Source: Burkholderia sp. MS389 (GTDB lineage Bacteria; Pseudomonadota; Gammaproteobacteria; Burkholderiales; Burkholderiaceae). From it: DNA of 64,000 nt. The DNA lies in the NCBI RefSeq assembly GCF_016899425.1, contig NZ_CP045995.1:2294001-2358000 (forward strand). The letters are read 5' to 3'. This document shows, in pieces, positions 35,410-44,671 of the stretch; position 1 is the stretch's first letter, and each line of letters begins with the position of its first letter. The position numbers were made by a program, and so were the translations under genes. Under the pieces are notes generated by a model. The model did no database searches. It was given only the letters and a program-made list of their open reading frames with translations, and had not been told where the DNA came from.

Positions 35410-36561
35410 ATGACGTTCCGCATTCGTTCGCTTTCCGGCGTCGCACTGACCGCCGTGCTTCTCGCGTTTCAGACGGGCGCGGCCCATGCGCAGGAGACGA
35501 TCGTCAAGGTCGGCGTGGCCGGCCCGCTGACGGGCGGCGGCGCCGCGTACGGCAAGGACATCGAGAACGGCGTGCGGATGGCGGTGGACGAAGCGAATGC
35601 CGCGCACACGACCGTCGGCGGCAAGCCGGTGAAGTTCGTGATCGCGTCGCAGGACGACCAGAGCGATCCGCGCACCGGCGTGCAGGCCGCGCAGCAGCTC
35701 GCCGACGCGCAGGTGGCCGTCGTGATCGGCCACTTCAATTCGGGCACGACGCTGCCCGCGTCGAAGATCTACGCGAAGGCCGGCATTCCGATGATCACGC
35801 CGTCGGCGACCAATCCCGACATCACGCGCGCCGGGCTCGATAGCGTGTACCGCGTGATCGCGACCGACACGCAGAACGCCGGGAATGCCGGGACGTATGC
35901 CGCGAGCGTGACGAAGGCGAAACGCATCGCGATCATCGACGATCGCACCGCGTTCGGCCAGGGCGAGGCCGACGAATTCGAGAAGGCCGTGAAGGCGAAC
36001 GGCGGCACGATCGTCGCGCGCGAATTCACGAACGACAAGGCCGTCGACTTCAGCGCGCAGCTCACGAAGATCAAGAGCGCCAACGCCGATCTCGTGTTCT
36101 TCGGCGGCCTCGACGCGCAGGCCGCGATGCTCGTGAAGCGCATGCGCCAGCTCGGCATCCGCGCGCAGTTCCTCGCGGGCGGCGGCGTGATGAATGCGAA
36201 CTTCATCAAGCTCGCCGGCAATGCGGCCGAAGGCGCATCGGTGTGGGAGTACGGGCAGCCGCTGTCGCGTCTCGCGAAAGGCAAGCTGTTCGAGACGAAA
36301 TTCAAGCAGAAGTACGGCGTCGACATGCTCGCGTATGCGCCGTTCGCGTACGACGCGACGTGGATCGCGATCAACGCGATGCAGAAGGCGAACTCGACGA
36401 AGCCGGCCGATTTCAATGGCGCGCTCAAGGGCACGCGCTACGACGGCATCACCGGCACGATCGCGTTCACGAGCACGGGCGACCTGAAGAACCCGAGCTC
36501 GACGCTGTACGAAGTGAAGAACGCCGCGTGGCAGCCCGTCACGACCAAATCGGCGGACTGA
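35410..36561 (+). CDS. Branched-chain amino-acid ABC transporter substrate-binding protein
   Basis: 383 residues, start ATG 35410 after AAGGA. Signal peptide 1-26 (AAHAQ). The mature part has the LivK/type I periplasmic binding fold: VKVGVAGPLTGGGAAYGKDIENGVRMAVDE, DDQSDPRTGVQAAQQL, VIGHFNSGTTLPAS. No permease or ATPase genes are adjacent, so it is an orphan that must use a transporter encoded elsewhere. An amino-acid oxidase-type gene follows on the same strand after 153 bases. Confidence 0.9.
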   Translation: MTFRIRSLSGVALTAVLLAFQTGAAHAQETIVKVGVAGPLTGGGAAYGKDIENGVRMAVDEANAAHTTVGGKPVKFVIASQDDQSDPRTGVQAAQQLADAQVAVVIGHFNSGTTLPASKIYAKAGIPMITPSATNPDITRAGLDSVYRVIATDTQNAGNAGTYAASVTKAKRIAIIDDRTAFGQGEADEFEKAVKANGGTIVAREFTNDKAVDFSAQLTKIKSANADLVFFGGLDAQAAMLVKRMRQLGIRAQFLAGGGVMNANFIKLAGNAAEGASVWEYGQPLSRLAKGKLFETKFKQKYGVDMLAYAPFAYDATWIAINAMQKANSTKPADFNGALKGTRYDGITGTIAFTSTGDLKNPSSTLYEVKNAAWQPVTTKSAD

Positions 36562-36714
36562 AGGCAACCCGCGCGGGCGGGCTTTCGCGGCGATGCAGGA
36601 CGTGCTGAAATAGCCGCAGCGATCGTCCACGAAGCCTGCCCGCGCGACGCCGCGTGCGACGCGGCATGAATCACCCACAGGCCCTGAGCCTTTTACGTGC
36701 AACCGGAGTCAGTC

Positions 36715-37887
36715 GTGAGTTCTCAAGTCGTCATCGTCGGCGGTGGTGTGATCGGCAGCTCGATCGCTTATTTCCTGCGCGCCACCGATCCCACGGTCGC
36801 CGTGACCGTCATCGAACGCGACCCCACCTATGCCAAATCGTCGTCGGCATTGTCTGCCGCGTCGATTCGCCAGCAGTTCTCGACGCCGCTGTCGATCGAG
36901 ATGTCGCTGTTCGGCATCGACTTCCTGCGCACGATCGGCGAGCGGCTCGAAGTGGACGGCAATCGGCCGTCGATCGATCTGCACGAAGGCGGCTACCTGT
37001 TTCTCGCGACGCCGGCCGGCGACGCGACGCTGCGCGAGAACCATGCGCTGCAGACGCGCCTCGGCGCCGATATCCGGCTGATGGATCGCGATGCGCTGCG
37101 TGCGAAGTTTCCGTGGCTGAACGTCGACGATCTCGTGTCGGGCGCGTATGGCGTGAGCGGTGAAGGCTGGTTCGACGGCTACGGGCTCGTGCAGGCGCTG
37201 CGCAAGAAGGCGCAGGCGCTCGGCGCGCGCTACGTGCCGGCCGACGTGAAGGACGTGGTGCGCGACGGCCGCAGGATCACGCATGTCGTGACGGGCGACG
37301 GCGAGCGCTACGCGTGCGACACGCTCGTCAACGCGGCCGGTGCCTGGACGCGCACGCTGTCGTCGATGATGGGCATCGATATTCCGGTGTATGCGCGACG
37401 GCGCAGCATCTTCAACGTATCGTCGCCGGCGAAGCTCGCCGATTGCCCGCTGCTGATCGATCCGACCGGCGTGTATTTCCGGCCCGAAGGGCGTACGTAT
37501 ATCTGCGGGACGTCGCCGAGCCCCGATCGCGACCCGGACGACCTGCCGCTCGACGAGGTCGACCACGCGCTGTTCGACGACGTGATCTGGCCGACGCTCG
37601 CGCACCGCGTGCCGGAATTCGAGGCGCTGCGCGTCGAGAATTGCTGGTCCGGTTACTACGAGTACAACGTGTTCGATCACAACGCGATCATCGGCTACCA
37701 CCCCGAGCTCGACAACGTCGTGTTCGCGAACGGCTACAGCGGCCACGGCTTGCAGCAAGGGCCGGCGACGGGGCGTGGCGTCAGTGAACTCATTCTGGGC
37801 GGGCGTTATGACACGCTCGACCTGTCGTCGCTCGGCTGGGCGCGTGTGCTGGAAAACCGGCCGATCGTCGAAAAGAACGTCGTGTAG
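36715..37887 (+). CDS. FAD-dependent oxidoreductase, DAO/DadA-like
   Basis: 390 residues. GTG 36715 is chosen because GGAG lies six bases upstream; a GTG six codons earlier has no such site. The Rossmann motif VVIVGGGVIGSSIAYFL is at the N terminus and the C-terminal FAD motif is GYSGHGLQQGPATGRGVSELI. This is the D-amino-acid oxidase/sarcosine oxidase (FOXRED1-like) family, which oxidises amino or imino acids. The preceding amino-acid-binding protein suggests an amino acid substrate; which one is not visible. A terminator follows. Confidence 0.85.
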   Translation: MSSQVVIVGGGVIGSSIAYFLRATDPTVAVTVIERDPTYAKSSSALSAASIRQQFSTPLSIEMSLFGIDFLRTIGERLEVDGNRPSIDLHEGGYLFLATPAGDATLRENHALQTRLGADIRLMDRDALRAKFPWLNVDDLVSGAYGVSGEGWFDGYGLVQALRKKAQALGARYVPADVKDVVRDGRRITHVVTGDGERYACDTLVNAAGAWTRTLSSMMGIDIPVYARRRSIFNVSSPAKLADCPLLIDPTGVYFRPEGRTYICGTSPSPDRDPDDLPLDEVDHALFDDVIWPTLAHRVPEFEALRVENCWSGYYEYNVFDHNAIIGYHPELDNVVFANGYSGHGLQQGPATGRGVSELILGGRYDTLDLSSLGWARVLENRPIVEKNVV

Positions 37888-37950
37888 TGTAGTGCGGCGT
37901 AACCGCCCGGTATGGGGTGGGCGGGATTCTCCTTGTGTCTCAAACCCGTT

Positions 37951-37975
37951 GGCCCGACGCTGTCGGGCCTTTTTT
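37951..37975 (+). terminator. Intrinsic terminator after FAD oxidoreductase
   Basis: Perfect stem GGCCCGAC/GTCGGGCC with loop GCT and six T. Confidence 0.9.
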
Positions 37976-37987
37976 CGTGTGCACGCG

Positions 37988-39169
37988 TTAGCCGACGCCG
38001 TAGACGGCATCGCGCAGATCGAGCGTGTACTGCCCGTTCATCCCTTCGTAGAGCGTGTTCGTCAGCGACACGACGGTGAGTCCGCGCGCGCGATCGACGA
38101 ACCACGAATGACCGTAGACGCCGCCCCAGCGCCACGTGCCGACGGATTCCGGCGACGCGGCCGCCTGCGGGTCGCGCAGTACCGAGAAGCCGATCCCGAA
38201 GCCCGCGCCCGACAGGTCCGGCAATTCGAAATCGCCGGTCTGCACGCGTCCCATCTCGTCGACCAGTTCGGCCGGCAGGATCGCGCCGCCGCCCGCGCGC
38301 AGCGTGTCCAGCACCGTCAGCACGTCGCTGGCGGTGCCGACCATTCCGGCGCCGCCCGACGGGAACGCCTGTGCATTCAGCGCGCGCGACGGCGAGTACG
38401 TGACGCCGACGAAGCCCTCCTCGATGGGCACCGTCTCGTTTTCCGCGAGCCGGTGCGGCTGCGGCGTGTCGTTGACGTACGGCGTGGCGAGCCGCGCGGG
38501 ATCGCGTGCGACGAAGCCCGTGTCGCGTGCGCCGAGCGGGCGCAGCACGAGCGCATCGATCGCGTCGGCGAGCGGCACGCCGCACACAGCCTCGATCAGC
38601 GCGCCGATGACGTCGATCGACAGCGAATAGTTCCAATTGGTGCCAGGCGCGAACAGCAGCGGCACGCTCGCGATCCGGCGCAGGTTTTCGGCGAGCGTGA
38701 TCGATGCGCCGTCGAGCCCGTCGGACACGCCCGCACGCGCATAGGGGCCGTTCGCGTCGGTTTCGTTGAAGCGATAGTCAAGGCCGGCGGTATGCACGAG
38801 CAACTGGCGCACCGTGATCGTCGGCACGCGGCCATCGGGCAGCGCCGGACGGAATTCCGGCAGCCAGCGCGTGATGTCTTCATCGAGCGACAGCTTGCGT
38901 TGCGCGACGAGCGCCATCGCGGCCGCCGAGACGATCGGCTTCGTGACCGACGCGAGCCGGAACTGCGTGTCCTCGCGCATCGGCGTACGCGATTCGCGGT
39001 CCGCGAGCCCGGCCGCGCGGCGATAGACGAGTTCGCCGTCGCGAGCGACGAGGACGACCGCGCCGACGAGGCGCTGCGTATCGAGCTGGCGGGACAGGAC
39101 CGCGTCGATGCGCTCGGCGAGCGCGGGATCGGTTGACGACTGCAGTGACGATGCGGGAGAGGAGGTCAT
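37988..39169 (-). CDS. Serine hydrolase of the beta-lactamase class C family
   Basis: 393 residues from ATG 39169 (an ATG eleven codons earlier is possible). The S-x-x-K motif is S74-V-T-K77 in FRLASVTKPIVSAAA, and the second motif is Y-S-L in NWNYSLSIDVIGALIE. The third motif is H-S-W rather than K-T-G, the pattern of esterase-type members (EstB-like) and not of true cephalosporinases. There is no signal peptide, so a cytoplasmic esterase or peptidase is more likely than antibiotic resistance. Confidence 0.85.
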   Translation of the reverse strand: MTSSPASSLQSSTDPALAERIDAVLSRQLDTQRLVGAVVLVARDGELVYRRAAGLADRESRTPMREDTQFRLASVTKPIVSAAAMALVAQRKLSLDEDITRWLPEFRPALPDGRVPTITVRQLLVHTAGLDYRFNETDANGPYARAGVSDGLDGASITLAENLRRIASVPLLFAPGTNWNYSLSIDVIGALIEAVCGVPLADAIDALVLRPLGARDTGFVARDPARLATPYVNDTPQPHRLAENETVPIEEGFVGVTYSPSRALNAQAFPSGGAGMVGTASDVLTVLDTLRAGGGAILPAELVDEMGRVQTGDFELPDLSGAGFGIGFSVLRDPQAAASPESVGTWRWGGVYGHSWFVDRARGLTVVSLTNTLYEGMNGQYTLDLRDAVYGVG

Positions 39170-39446
39170 CGTGAATTCCGTCGTGAGGGGGCTGGTCGAC
39201 ATGTTAGGCGGCTGTTGCCGTGCGCGTCGTTAACCCTTACACGGAACAGGGCGATGTGCGCGGCACGGACCGGCGTCGGCGCATACCGAGCCCGGGAGCG
39301 GGCAAAAATATGCGCCAATCGGCCGGCGGCGTTCGCTAGAATCGGCTTTCGTCGAGGAAATGACGTATTTGCATGGTGCAGAGCAGTATCGAATCGAAGA
39401 CGCTGCTTGTCCTGATTCCATCGTTCATCTTTCACCGGAGGCGCGC

Positions 39447-40574
39447 ATGCCAGGTTTACTTCCCGATGTTGACCGCGAGGGGCTCCTCGAATATTCGGTG
39501 GTGTACACCGATCGCTCGGTCAACCATATGTCGCAACGCTTCCAGGGCGTCATGCGCGACATCTCCGCCACGCTGAAGAAAGTCTACAACGCGAAGTCGG
39601 TCGCGATCGTGCCGGGCAGCGGCACGTTCGGCATGGAAGCCGTGGCGCGACAGTTCGCGACGAACAAGAAGTGCCTCGTGATCCGCAACGGCTGGTTCAG
39701 CTTCCGCTGGTCGCAGATTTTCGACATGGGCAGCATTCCGTCAGAGACCACGGTGCTGAAGGCGCGCCCGGTCGAAGCGGGCAGGCAGGCCGCCTATGCG
39801 CCGGCGCCGATCGACGAAGTGGTCGCCGCGATCCACGCCAACAAACCCGATCTCGTGTTCGCGCCGCACGTCGAAACCGCGTCCGGGATCATGCTGCCCG
39901 ATGCGTACCTGCGCGCGGTGGCCGATGCCGTGCATGCGGTCGGCGGGATGTTCGTGCTGGATTGCATCGCGTCGGGTACCGTGTGGGTCGACATGCAGGC
40001 GAGCGGCGTCGATATCCTGATCAGTGCGCCGCAAAAGGGCTGGAGTGCGTCGCCGTGTTGCGCGATGGTGATGTTCAGCCCGCTCGCGTGCGAGCGCATC
40101 GATTCGACCACCAGCACCAGCTTCGCATGCGATCTGCGCAAGTGGCTGCAGATCATGGAAGCGTACGAGGACGGCGGGTTCGCGTATCACGCGACGATGC
40201 CCACCGACAGCCTCACGACGCTGCGCGACGTGATGAAGGAAACCGATGCATACGGCTTCGACAAGGTGAAGGCGGAACAACTCGAACTTGGCGAGCGCAT
40301 TCGCGCGCTGCTGACGGAGAAGGGGTTCAGGAGCGTGGCCGCGAAAGGGTTCGAGGCGCCGGGGGTCGTCGTGAGCTACACCGGCGATGACGGTATTCGC
40401 ACTGGGAAGAAGTTTGCCGATGTCGGTTTGCAGATCGCGGCGGGTGTGCCGTTGCAATGCGACGAGCCGGAGGATTTCAAGACGTTTCGGATCGGGTTGT
40501 TCGGGCTCGACAAGCTGCATGATGTCGATGGCGCGGTGAAGCGCTTTGCCGATGCGTTGAACCGGATTCTTTGA
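39447..40574 (+). CDS. Class V PLP aminotransferase
   Basis: 375 residues. ATG 39447 follows GGAGG (39437-39441) with a five-base spacer; an in-frame start at 39360 lacks one. Fold type I PLP enzyme: the PLP loop PGSGTFGMEAVARQF near residue 56, the Asp in FVLDCIASGTVWVD and the Schiff-base K197 in ISAPQKGWSASP. It belongs to the alanine-glyoxylate/serine-pyruvate aminotransferase group. Substrate is not determined by sequence. Confidence 0.87.
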   Translation: MPGLLPDVDREGLLEYSVVYTDRSVNHMSQRFQGVMRDISATLKKVYNAKSVAIVPGSGTFGMEAVARQFATNKKCLVIRNGWFSFRWSQIFDMGSIPSETTVLKARPVEAGRQAAYAPAPIDEVVAAIHANKPDLVFAPHVETASGIMLPDAYLRAVADAVHAVGGMFVLDCIASGTVWVDMQASGVDILISAPQKGWSASPCCAMVMFSPLACERIDSTTSTSFACDLRKWLQIMEAYEDGGFAYHATMPTDSLTTLRDVMKETDAYGFDKVKAEQLELGERIRALLTEKGFRSVAAKGFEAPGVVVSYTGDDGIRTGKKFADVGLQIAAGVPLQCDEPEDFKTFRIGLFGLDKLHDVDGAVKRFADALNRIL

Positions 40575-40670
40575 GGCGGTTTTGCGGAATCGGGGGCTCC
40601 GGTGGCTGCCGCTCGTTCGTTGAGCGGCGGCTTTCGAGTCGTTGAAAACGCAACCATTCAGGATCGTGAC

Positions 40671-41240
40671 ATGACCGAAGGCGCTCTGACGTTTGCCAGT
40701 CAAGCCGAATGGGAAAGCTGGTTGGGGCAGAACGGCGGCACGTCGACCGGAGCATGGCTGCGGCTCGCGAAAAAAGGCGCGGGGCAGCAAACCGTCACCT
40801 ACCAGGAGGCGTTGGAGAGTGCCCTTTGTCATGGTTGGATCGACGGCCAAAAGAGGGCCGAGAGCGAGCAATACTGGTTGCAACGCTTCACCCCGCGCTC
40901 GGCGAAAAGCATCTGGTCCAAACTGAACAAGGACAAGGCCGAAGCGTTGATCGCCGCAGGCAGGATGCGCCCAGCCGGCATGGGCGAAATCGAGAAGGCG
41001 AGGAAGGACGGCCGCTGGGCGGCTGCCTATGCGTCGGCCGGCAACTCGATCGTGCCGGACGACTTGCAGGCGGCGTTGGATGCCCATCCGAAAGCCGGGA
41101 AGTTTTTCGCAACGCTGAACAGCCGTAATCGCTATGCGATCCTGTTTCGGATACAGAATGCCAAGAAGCCGGAAACACGAGCACGGAAAATCGCCGAATT
41201 CATCGACATGCTGAAACGGGGCGAGACTTTTCATCCGTAG
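40671..41240 (+). CDS. YdeI/OmpD-associated family protein
   Basis: 189 residues, ATG 40671 with AGGA upstream. The pattern SALCHGWIDGQKRAESEQYWLQRFTPRSAKSIWSKLN is the YdeI/bacteriocin-protection signature. These cytoplasmic proteins have been linked to resistance to antimicrobial peptides, but the biochemical role is unclear. It stands alone, about 100 bases after the aminotransferase. Confidence 0.85.
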   Translation: MTEGALTFASQAEWESWLGQNGGTSTGAWLRLAKKGAGQQTVTYQEALESALCHGWIDGQKRAESEQYWLQRFTPRSAKSIWSKLNKDKAEALIAAGRMRPAGMGEIEKARKDGRWAAAYASAGNSIVPDDLQAALDAHPKAGKFFATLNSRNRYAILFRIQNAKKPETRARKIAEFIDMLKRGETFHP

Positions 41241-41334
41241 AGCGTGGGTTTCCGACGGAGATTTTGTCGAACGCGATCGGCGCGTGAATTGTTCCGATCG
41301 CCATATGAATGGGAAAACGGGAATAGGAGCAAGA

Positions 41335-41769
41335 ATGCATATCCGCGCATCGGCGTTCAGCCTTCGTCGCGCGGCGCTGGGCGCCGCCATGGCGCTGACA
41401 TTGTCGTGGTTCACCGCTGCGCAAGCGCAGAGCTGCGCACCGGATAGCGTAGCTCCCGAGTGCTTGCTGCAGCGTAGCCAAGATGAATTTCAGCAAGCAG
41501 ACGACGAATTGAACCGCACTTACCAAAAGGTTTTGAAGTCGCTGTCTCGGCCACGTGACGAGTACGTCGACTATCCAGCACTCAAGGTGAAATTTGTCGC
41601 GGCTCAGCGGCAATGGATCCGTTTTCTCGACGACGAGTGTTCCGCTTGGTATCTGATAAACGAGGCAGGCGCGGATCGTAATCTTGATCTAATGACTTGC
41701 GAAATCGACAGAACACGCGATCGTACGCGTCAATTGAACGCGTGGCTCAAGCAAGTGAGCCACGGTTAG
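41335..41769 (+). CDS. LprI/DUF1311 family exported protein
   Basis: 144 residues. ATG 41335 is preceded by AGGAG (41325-41329); an earlier ATG in frame has none. A twin-arginine-free signal peptide runs to about residue 32 (TAAQAQ). The mature part has four Cys and the LprI signature SCAPDSVAPECLLQRSQDEFQQADDELNRTYQ and WIRFLDDECSAWY. Related proteins inhibit lysozyme. Codon use is AT-richer than its neighbours. Confidence 0.8.
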   Translation: MHIRASAFSLRRAALGAAMALTLSWFTAAQAQSCAPDSVAPECLLQRSQDEFQQADDELNRTYQKVLKSLSRPRDEYVDYPALKVKFVAAQRQWIRFLDDECSAWYLINEAGADRNLDLMTCEIDRTRDRTRQLNAWLKQVSHG

Positions 41770-41874
41770 CGCAGCGCTAGATAAAGACAGCATGAGTGCC
41801 GTGCGCGCGGCTAGCGTCAGGTTGGTTACGTGGTGCGCCGGGATGGTAGCTCGGATATAACGGGGAAACGAACG

Positions 41875-42378
41875 ATGGTGTCGAAAAGCGTCCGCAGAGC
41901 GACGGCAGACGATGTCCCGGTGCTGACACAGATCCGGAACGATGCACATGCAAAGAAGGTCGCGCACGGCGACTACGTGTGGGGCAAGGAAGGCGACGGC
42001 TTTTCCGAACGGTGGGTACGAAACCACGTCGCCGAGAAGGCCGTGTACGTCGTCGAACAGGATGGCGCGCTGGTCGGAACGTTTTCGCTCGACTTCGACG
42101 ACGACAGGCACTGGGGGGCCCAAGCGCCGATTGCAGGCTACGTGCACGGCCTCTGTGTGCGGCAAGGTTTCAACGGGCTCGGGCTCGGCAGCTTCATGCT
42201 GGACTGGTGCGCTCATGAGGTGAGCCGCTTGAACCGGCGTTTGCTTCGGCTCGACTGCGGCGCTGAAAACACGACGCTCTGCGCTTACTACGAGTCCCTG
42301 GGCTTTGTCCGCGTCGGATTGAAAACGGATGGTATTGTCTGGTCTCTTTACGAAAAGCCTGTCAATTCGACCCACTGA
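41875..42378 (+). CDS. GNAT family N-acetyltransferase
   Basis: 167 residues from ATG 41875. The acetyl-CoA motif A reads VHGLCVRQGFNGLGLGSFMLDWCAHE, a slightly altered R/Q-x-x-G-x-G/A, and the C-terminal NTTLCAYYESLGFVRVG completes the fold. Substrate unknown. Convergent with the TetR gene. Confidence 0.82.
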   Translation: MVSKSVRRATADDVPVLTQIRNDAHAKKVAHGDYVWGKEGDGFSERWVRNHVAEKAVYVVEQDGALVGTFSLDFDDDRHWGAQAPIAGYVHGLCVRQGFNGLGLGSFMLDWCAHEVSRLNRRLLRLDCGAENTTLCAYYESLGFVRVGLKTDGIVWSLYEKPVNSTH

Positions 42379-42500
42379 TGATTGCGGTGGTCCGGCAGCA
42401 AACATCGGCGACGGAATCCACGTCAGCTGGGGGCACACGATCGGACATCATGCGTTCGCGAACGTTCGACATCATCTGAAGCCGCGTCACCGTTACCCTG

Positions 42501-43076
42501 CTACGCCGGCAAAAGCCCCGCTTTACGATAATTGTCGATCAGCGCGTCATAGAGCGAGAGATCGGCGCGACTCCGCGCGATGAGCTGAGCGCCGGCGATG
42601 GCGGCGAAGATTGCCCGCGCCCGCTGTTTGCTCTCCCGGGCACTGACCACCGCCGCTGTGGATAGAACCTTGCTCAACCACGCCACGTTCACGTCGGCGA
42701 AGGCCAGGACTTCTTTCATCACGACTTCCGGCAGATCGTCGGTTTCGGCCGCCATGAAGCTGCAAAGACACAGGCGGTTGCCGGTCTCGAGCGCCTTGCG
42801 GAAGGTATCCGGATAGCGGCGCAGGCAGTCCAGCGGATCGCGCGATCGGGCCAGCATGTCGTCCAGCGCCGCCGCTGCATCCTCGCAATAACGCCTCGCT
42901 ACCGCAGCGCCGAGATCGGCCTTGCTGTCGAAGTGGTGGTAGATGCTCGCGGCCTTGATGCCCACCTCGCTGGCGAGATCCCGGTAATTCAAGCCGCCGT
43001 AGCCGTGCGTCTGCGCGAGCCTCGTGGCGGCTTCCAGAATTCTTTCTCTCGAGTTCGAGCTCGCGTCGTTCGTCAC
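42501..43076 (-). CDS. TetR family regulator
   Basis: 191 residues from GTG 43076. The N-terminal DNA-binding region reads RERILEAATRLAQTHGYGGLNYRDLASEVGIKAASIYHHFDSKADLGAAV, typical of the AcrR/NemR side of the family. Cys residues in NRLCLCSFMAAE and in the RYCEDA helix could sense electrophiles. It is divergent from a glutathione S-transferase, and the only operator-like dyad between them overlaps the promoter of that gene, so the two probably form an electrophile-response pair. Confidence 0.88.
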   Translation of the reverse strand: MTNDASSNSRERILEAATRLAQTHGYGGLNYRDLASEVGIKAASIYHHFDSKADLGAAVARRYCEDAAAALDDMLARSRDPLDCLRRYPDTFRKALETGNRLCLCSFMAAETDDLPEVVMKEVLAFADVNVAWLSKVLSTAAVVSARESKQRARAIFAAIAGAQLIARSRADLSLYDALIDNYRKAGLLPA

Positions 43077-43107
43077 AGCTTCGGTCTCCGCGCACGGGAA
43101 ATGGGTG

Positions 43108-43156
43108 TTGACACTCCGGATTCTACCTTATATGGTTAACCTAACAAACGTTAGGT
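43108..43156 (+). promoter_or_regulatory. GST promoter with TetR-type operator
   Basis: TTGACA (43108-43113), 17 bases, TATGGT (43131-43136). Two bases later an inverted repeat begins: ACCTAAC (43139-43145) and GTTAGGT (43150-43156), spacer AAAC. Repressor binding would cover the transcription start. Confidence 0.75.
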
Positions 43157-43223
43157 AGATTCGTGGAGCGACGTGTTTTCGCGTCGTCCGATCCCCTGCA
43201 ACCGACTACGGAGCGCCCCTGCA

Positions 43224-43916
43224 ATGACTGCCAGTAACGTCGACTTCGACACAGCCCAACTGCCCATGATGAAGATCCACGATTTCCCGACAGGGCCCTA
43301 TCCGACACGCGTGCGCATCGCGCTGGCCGAAAAGGGGCTGCAATCGCGCGTCCAGTTCGTGATGGTCGATCTTTACAAGGGCGAGCATAAAAAGCCCGAG
43401 TTCATCGCCGGCAAGAATTATTCGGGTACGTTGCCGGTGCTTGAACTCGATGATGGCACCTGCATTGCCGAGTGCACGGCCATTACGGAGTACCTCGACA
43501 CGCTCGATGGCGTACCCGTGCTCACCGGCAGCACGCCACGCGAAAAGGGCATCATCCACATGATGAGCAAGCGCGCCGAGTTGGAACTGCTCGACGCGAT
43601 CAGCGTCTATTTCCATCACGGCACGCCGGGGCTGGGGCCCGACGTGGAGACGTATCAAAATCCGGAGTGGGGATTCCGTCAACGCGACAAGGCGTTGAGG
43701 GGCATGCGCTACTTCGATGCCATTCTGCAACGGCAACCGCATGTTGCGGGCGAAACGTTCTCGATGGCCGACATCACCGTCATCGGTGGTTTGATCTTTG
43801 CGATGCTCGTGAAGCTGCCAGTGCCTGAGGAATGCGAAGCGCTTCGAGCCTGGTACGCGAGAATGCTGGCGCGTGAGAGCGTCAGGAACCAGCCGGTGTT
43901 TGCGATGCTGAACTGA
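43224..43916 (+). CDS. Glutathione S-transferase
   Basis: 230 residues, ATG 43224 with GGAG upstream. The thioredoxin-like N-terminal half contains MKIHDFPTGPYPTRVRIALAEKGL and the GSH-binding G-T-L-P-V-L-E-L-D-D-G; the helical C-terminal domain contains FSMADITVIGGL. It conjugates glutathione to electrophiles. Paired with a divergent TetR repressor, so induction by reactive compounds is expected. Confidence 0.9.
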   Translation: MTASNVDFDTAQLPMMKIHDFPTGPYPTRVRIALAEKGLQSRVQFVMVDLYKGEHKKPEFIAGKNYSGTLPVLELDDGTCIAECTAITEYLDTLDGVPVLTGSTPREKGIIHMMSKRAELELLDAISVYFHHGTPGLGPDVETYQNPEWGFRQRDKALRGMRYFDAILQRQPHVAGETFSMADITVIGGLIFAMLVKLPVPEECEALRAWYARMLARESVRNQPVFAMLN

Positions 43917-43972
43917 GCTGGCCCTGCGTCGGTCGATAACGGGCGGATGGGGCGAGCGAACGGATGGCTGCG

Positions 43973-44431
43973 CTACCGCGTCAAGCGGTACAAAACATCG
44001 GGACAACCCTCCTCGTTTCTGCTTCCGTCGCTGTACGCAATGGCAACGAACCCGTGCTGCTCGTAAAACGCAGCAGCATCGTGGTTCATTTGGAACGTAT
44101 GGAGCTGGAGTGTGCCGTCCGTTTGCGACTTCACCGATTCCAGCAGGGCAGTGCCGATCCCTTGCCGTTTGAATTCAGGGCACACGTACAGTTGCTCGAG
44201 CCAGGTCACGCCGTCGGTGACAGCGTGTGCGGCCATGCCGATGATGTGGCCATCGTTCACGGCAACGGTAACGTTGCCCGACGGAACAAGCATGTTGGCA
44301 ACCCAATCGCGGACGGCCGCTTCGGCGTGCGCGAGTGGCGCATAGGATGCCAGCGTGTCGCGCGACCGAAGATAGACGTCGGCCACCGCCGCGGCATCGG
44401 CCATCGTCGCGCGACGCAAGATCAGGGGCAT
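43973..44431 (-). CDS. GNAT family N-acetyltransferase
   Basis: 152 residues. The acetyl-CoA motif is LYVCPEFKRQGIGTALLESVKSQ (Q/R-x-x-G-x-G/A intact), with the C-terminal NHDAAAFYEQHGFVAIAYSDGSRNEEGCPDVLY. This second part matches the phosphinothricin/aminoglycoside-like small-molecule group rather than ribosomal RimI. Substrate not determined. Confidence 0.88.
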   Translation of the reverse strand: MPLILRRATMADAAAVADVYLRSRDTLASYAPLAHAEAAVRDWVANMLVPSGNVTVAVNDGHIIGMAAHAVTDGVTWLEQLYVCPEFKRQGIGTALLESVKSQTDGTLQLHTFQMNHDAAAFYEQHGFVAIAYSDGSRNEEGCPDVLYRLTR

Positions 44432-44671
44432 GGTTCGGCCACTCCGAAGTCAGCCAGGAATGCTCGACGATAGCAGCATGGCATCGAACTTCAAAGGTCG
44501 CGCGGAATGCTGCTAAAGGGGGGGACTGAAATCGGCAAGACCGCGCGATATATCGAGTTTGCAGCACGGACAATTGGTCCAGTGTCCGGCCAGTTTCTGC
44601 CATTCGACTTTCCGAGGAAAATCGTCGAAAATTTGCGAAGGTATCGGGTATTCCCCGGGACTCGGAGAAGC

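Noticed and set aside
37988-39169. Cephalosporinase (AmpC) call
   Set aside because: No signal peptide and no K-T-G motif; esterase-like members of the family fit better.
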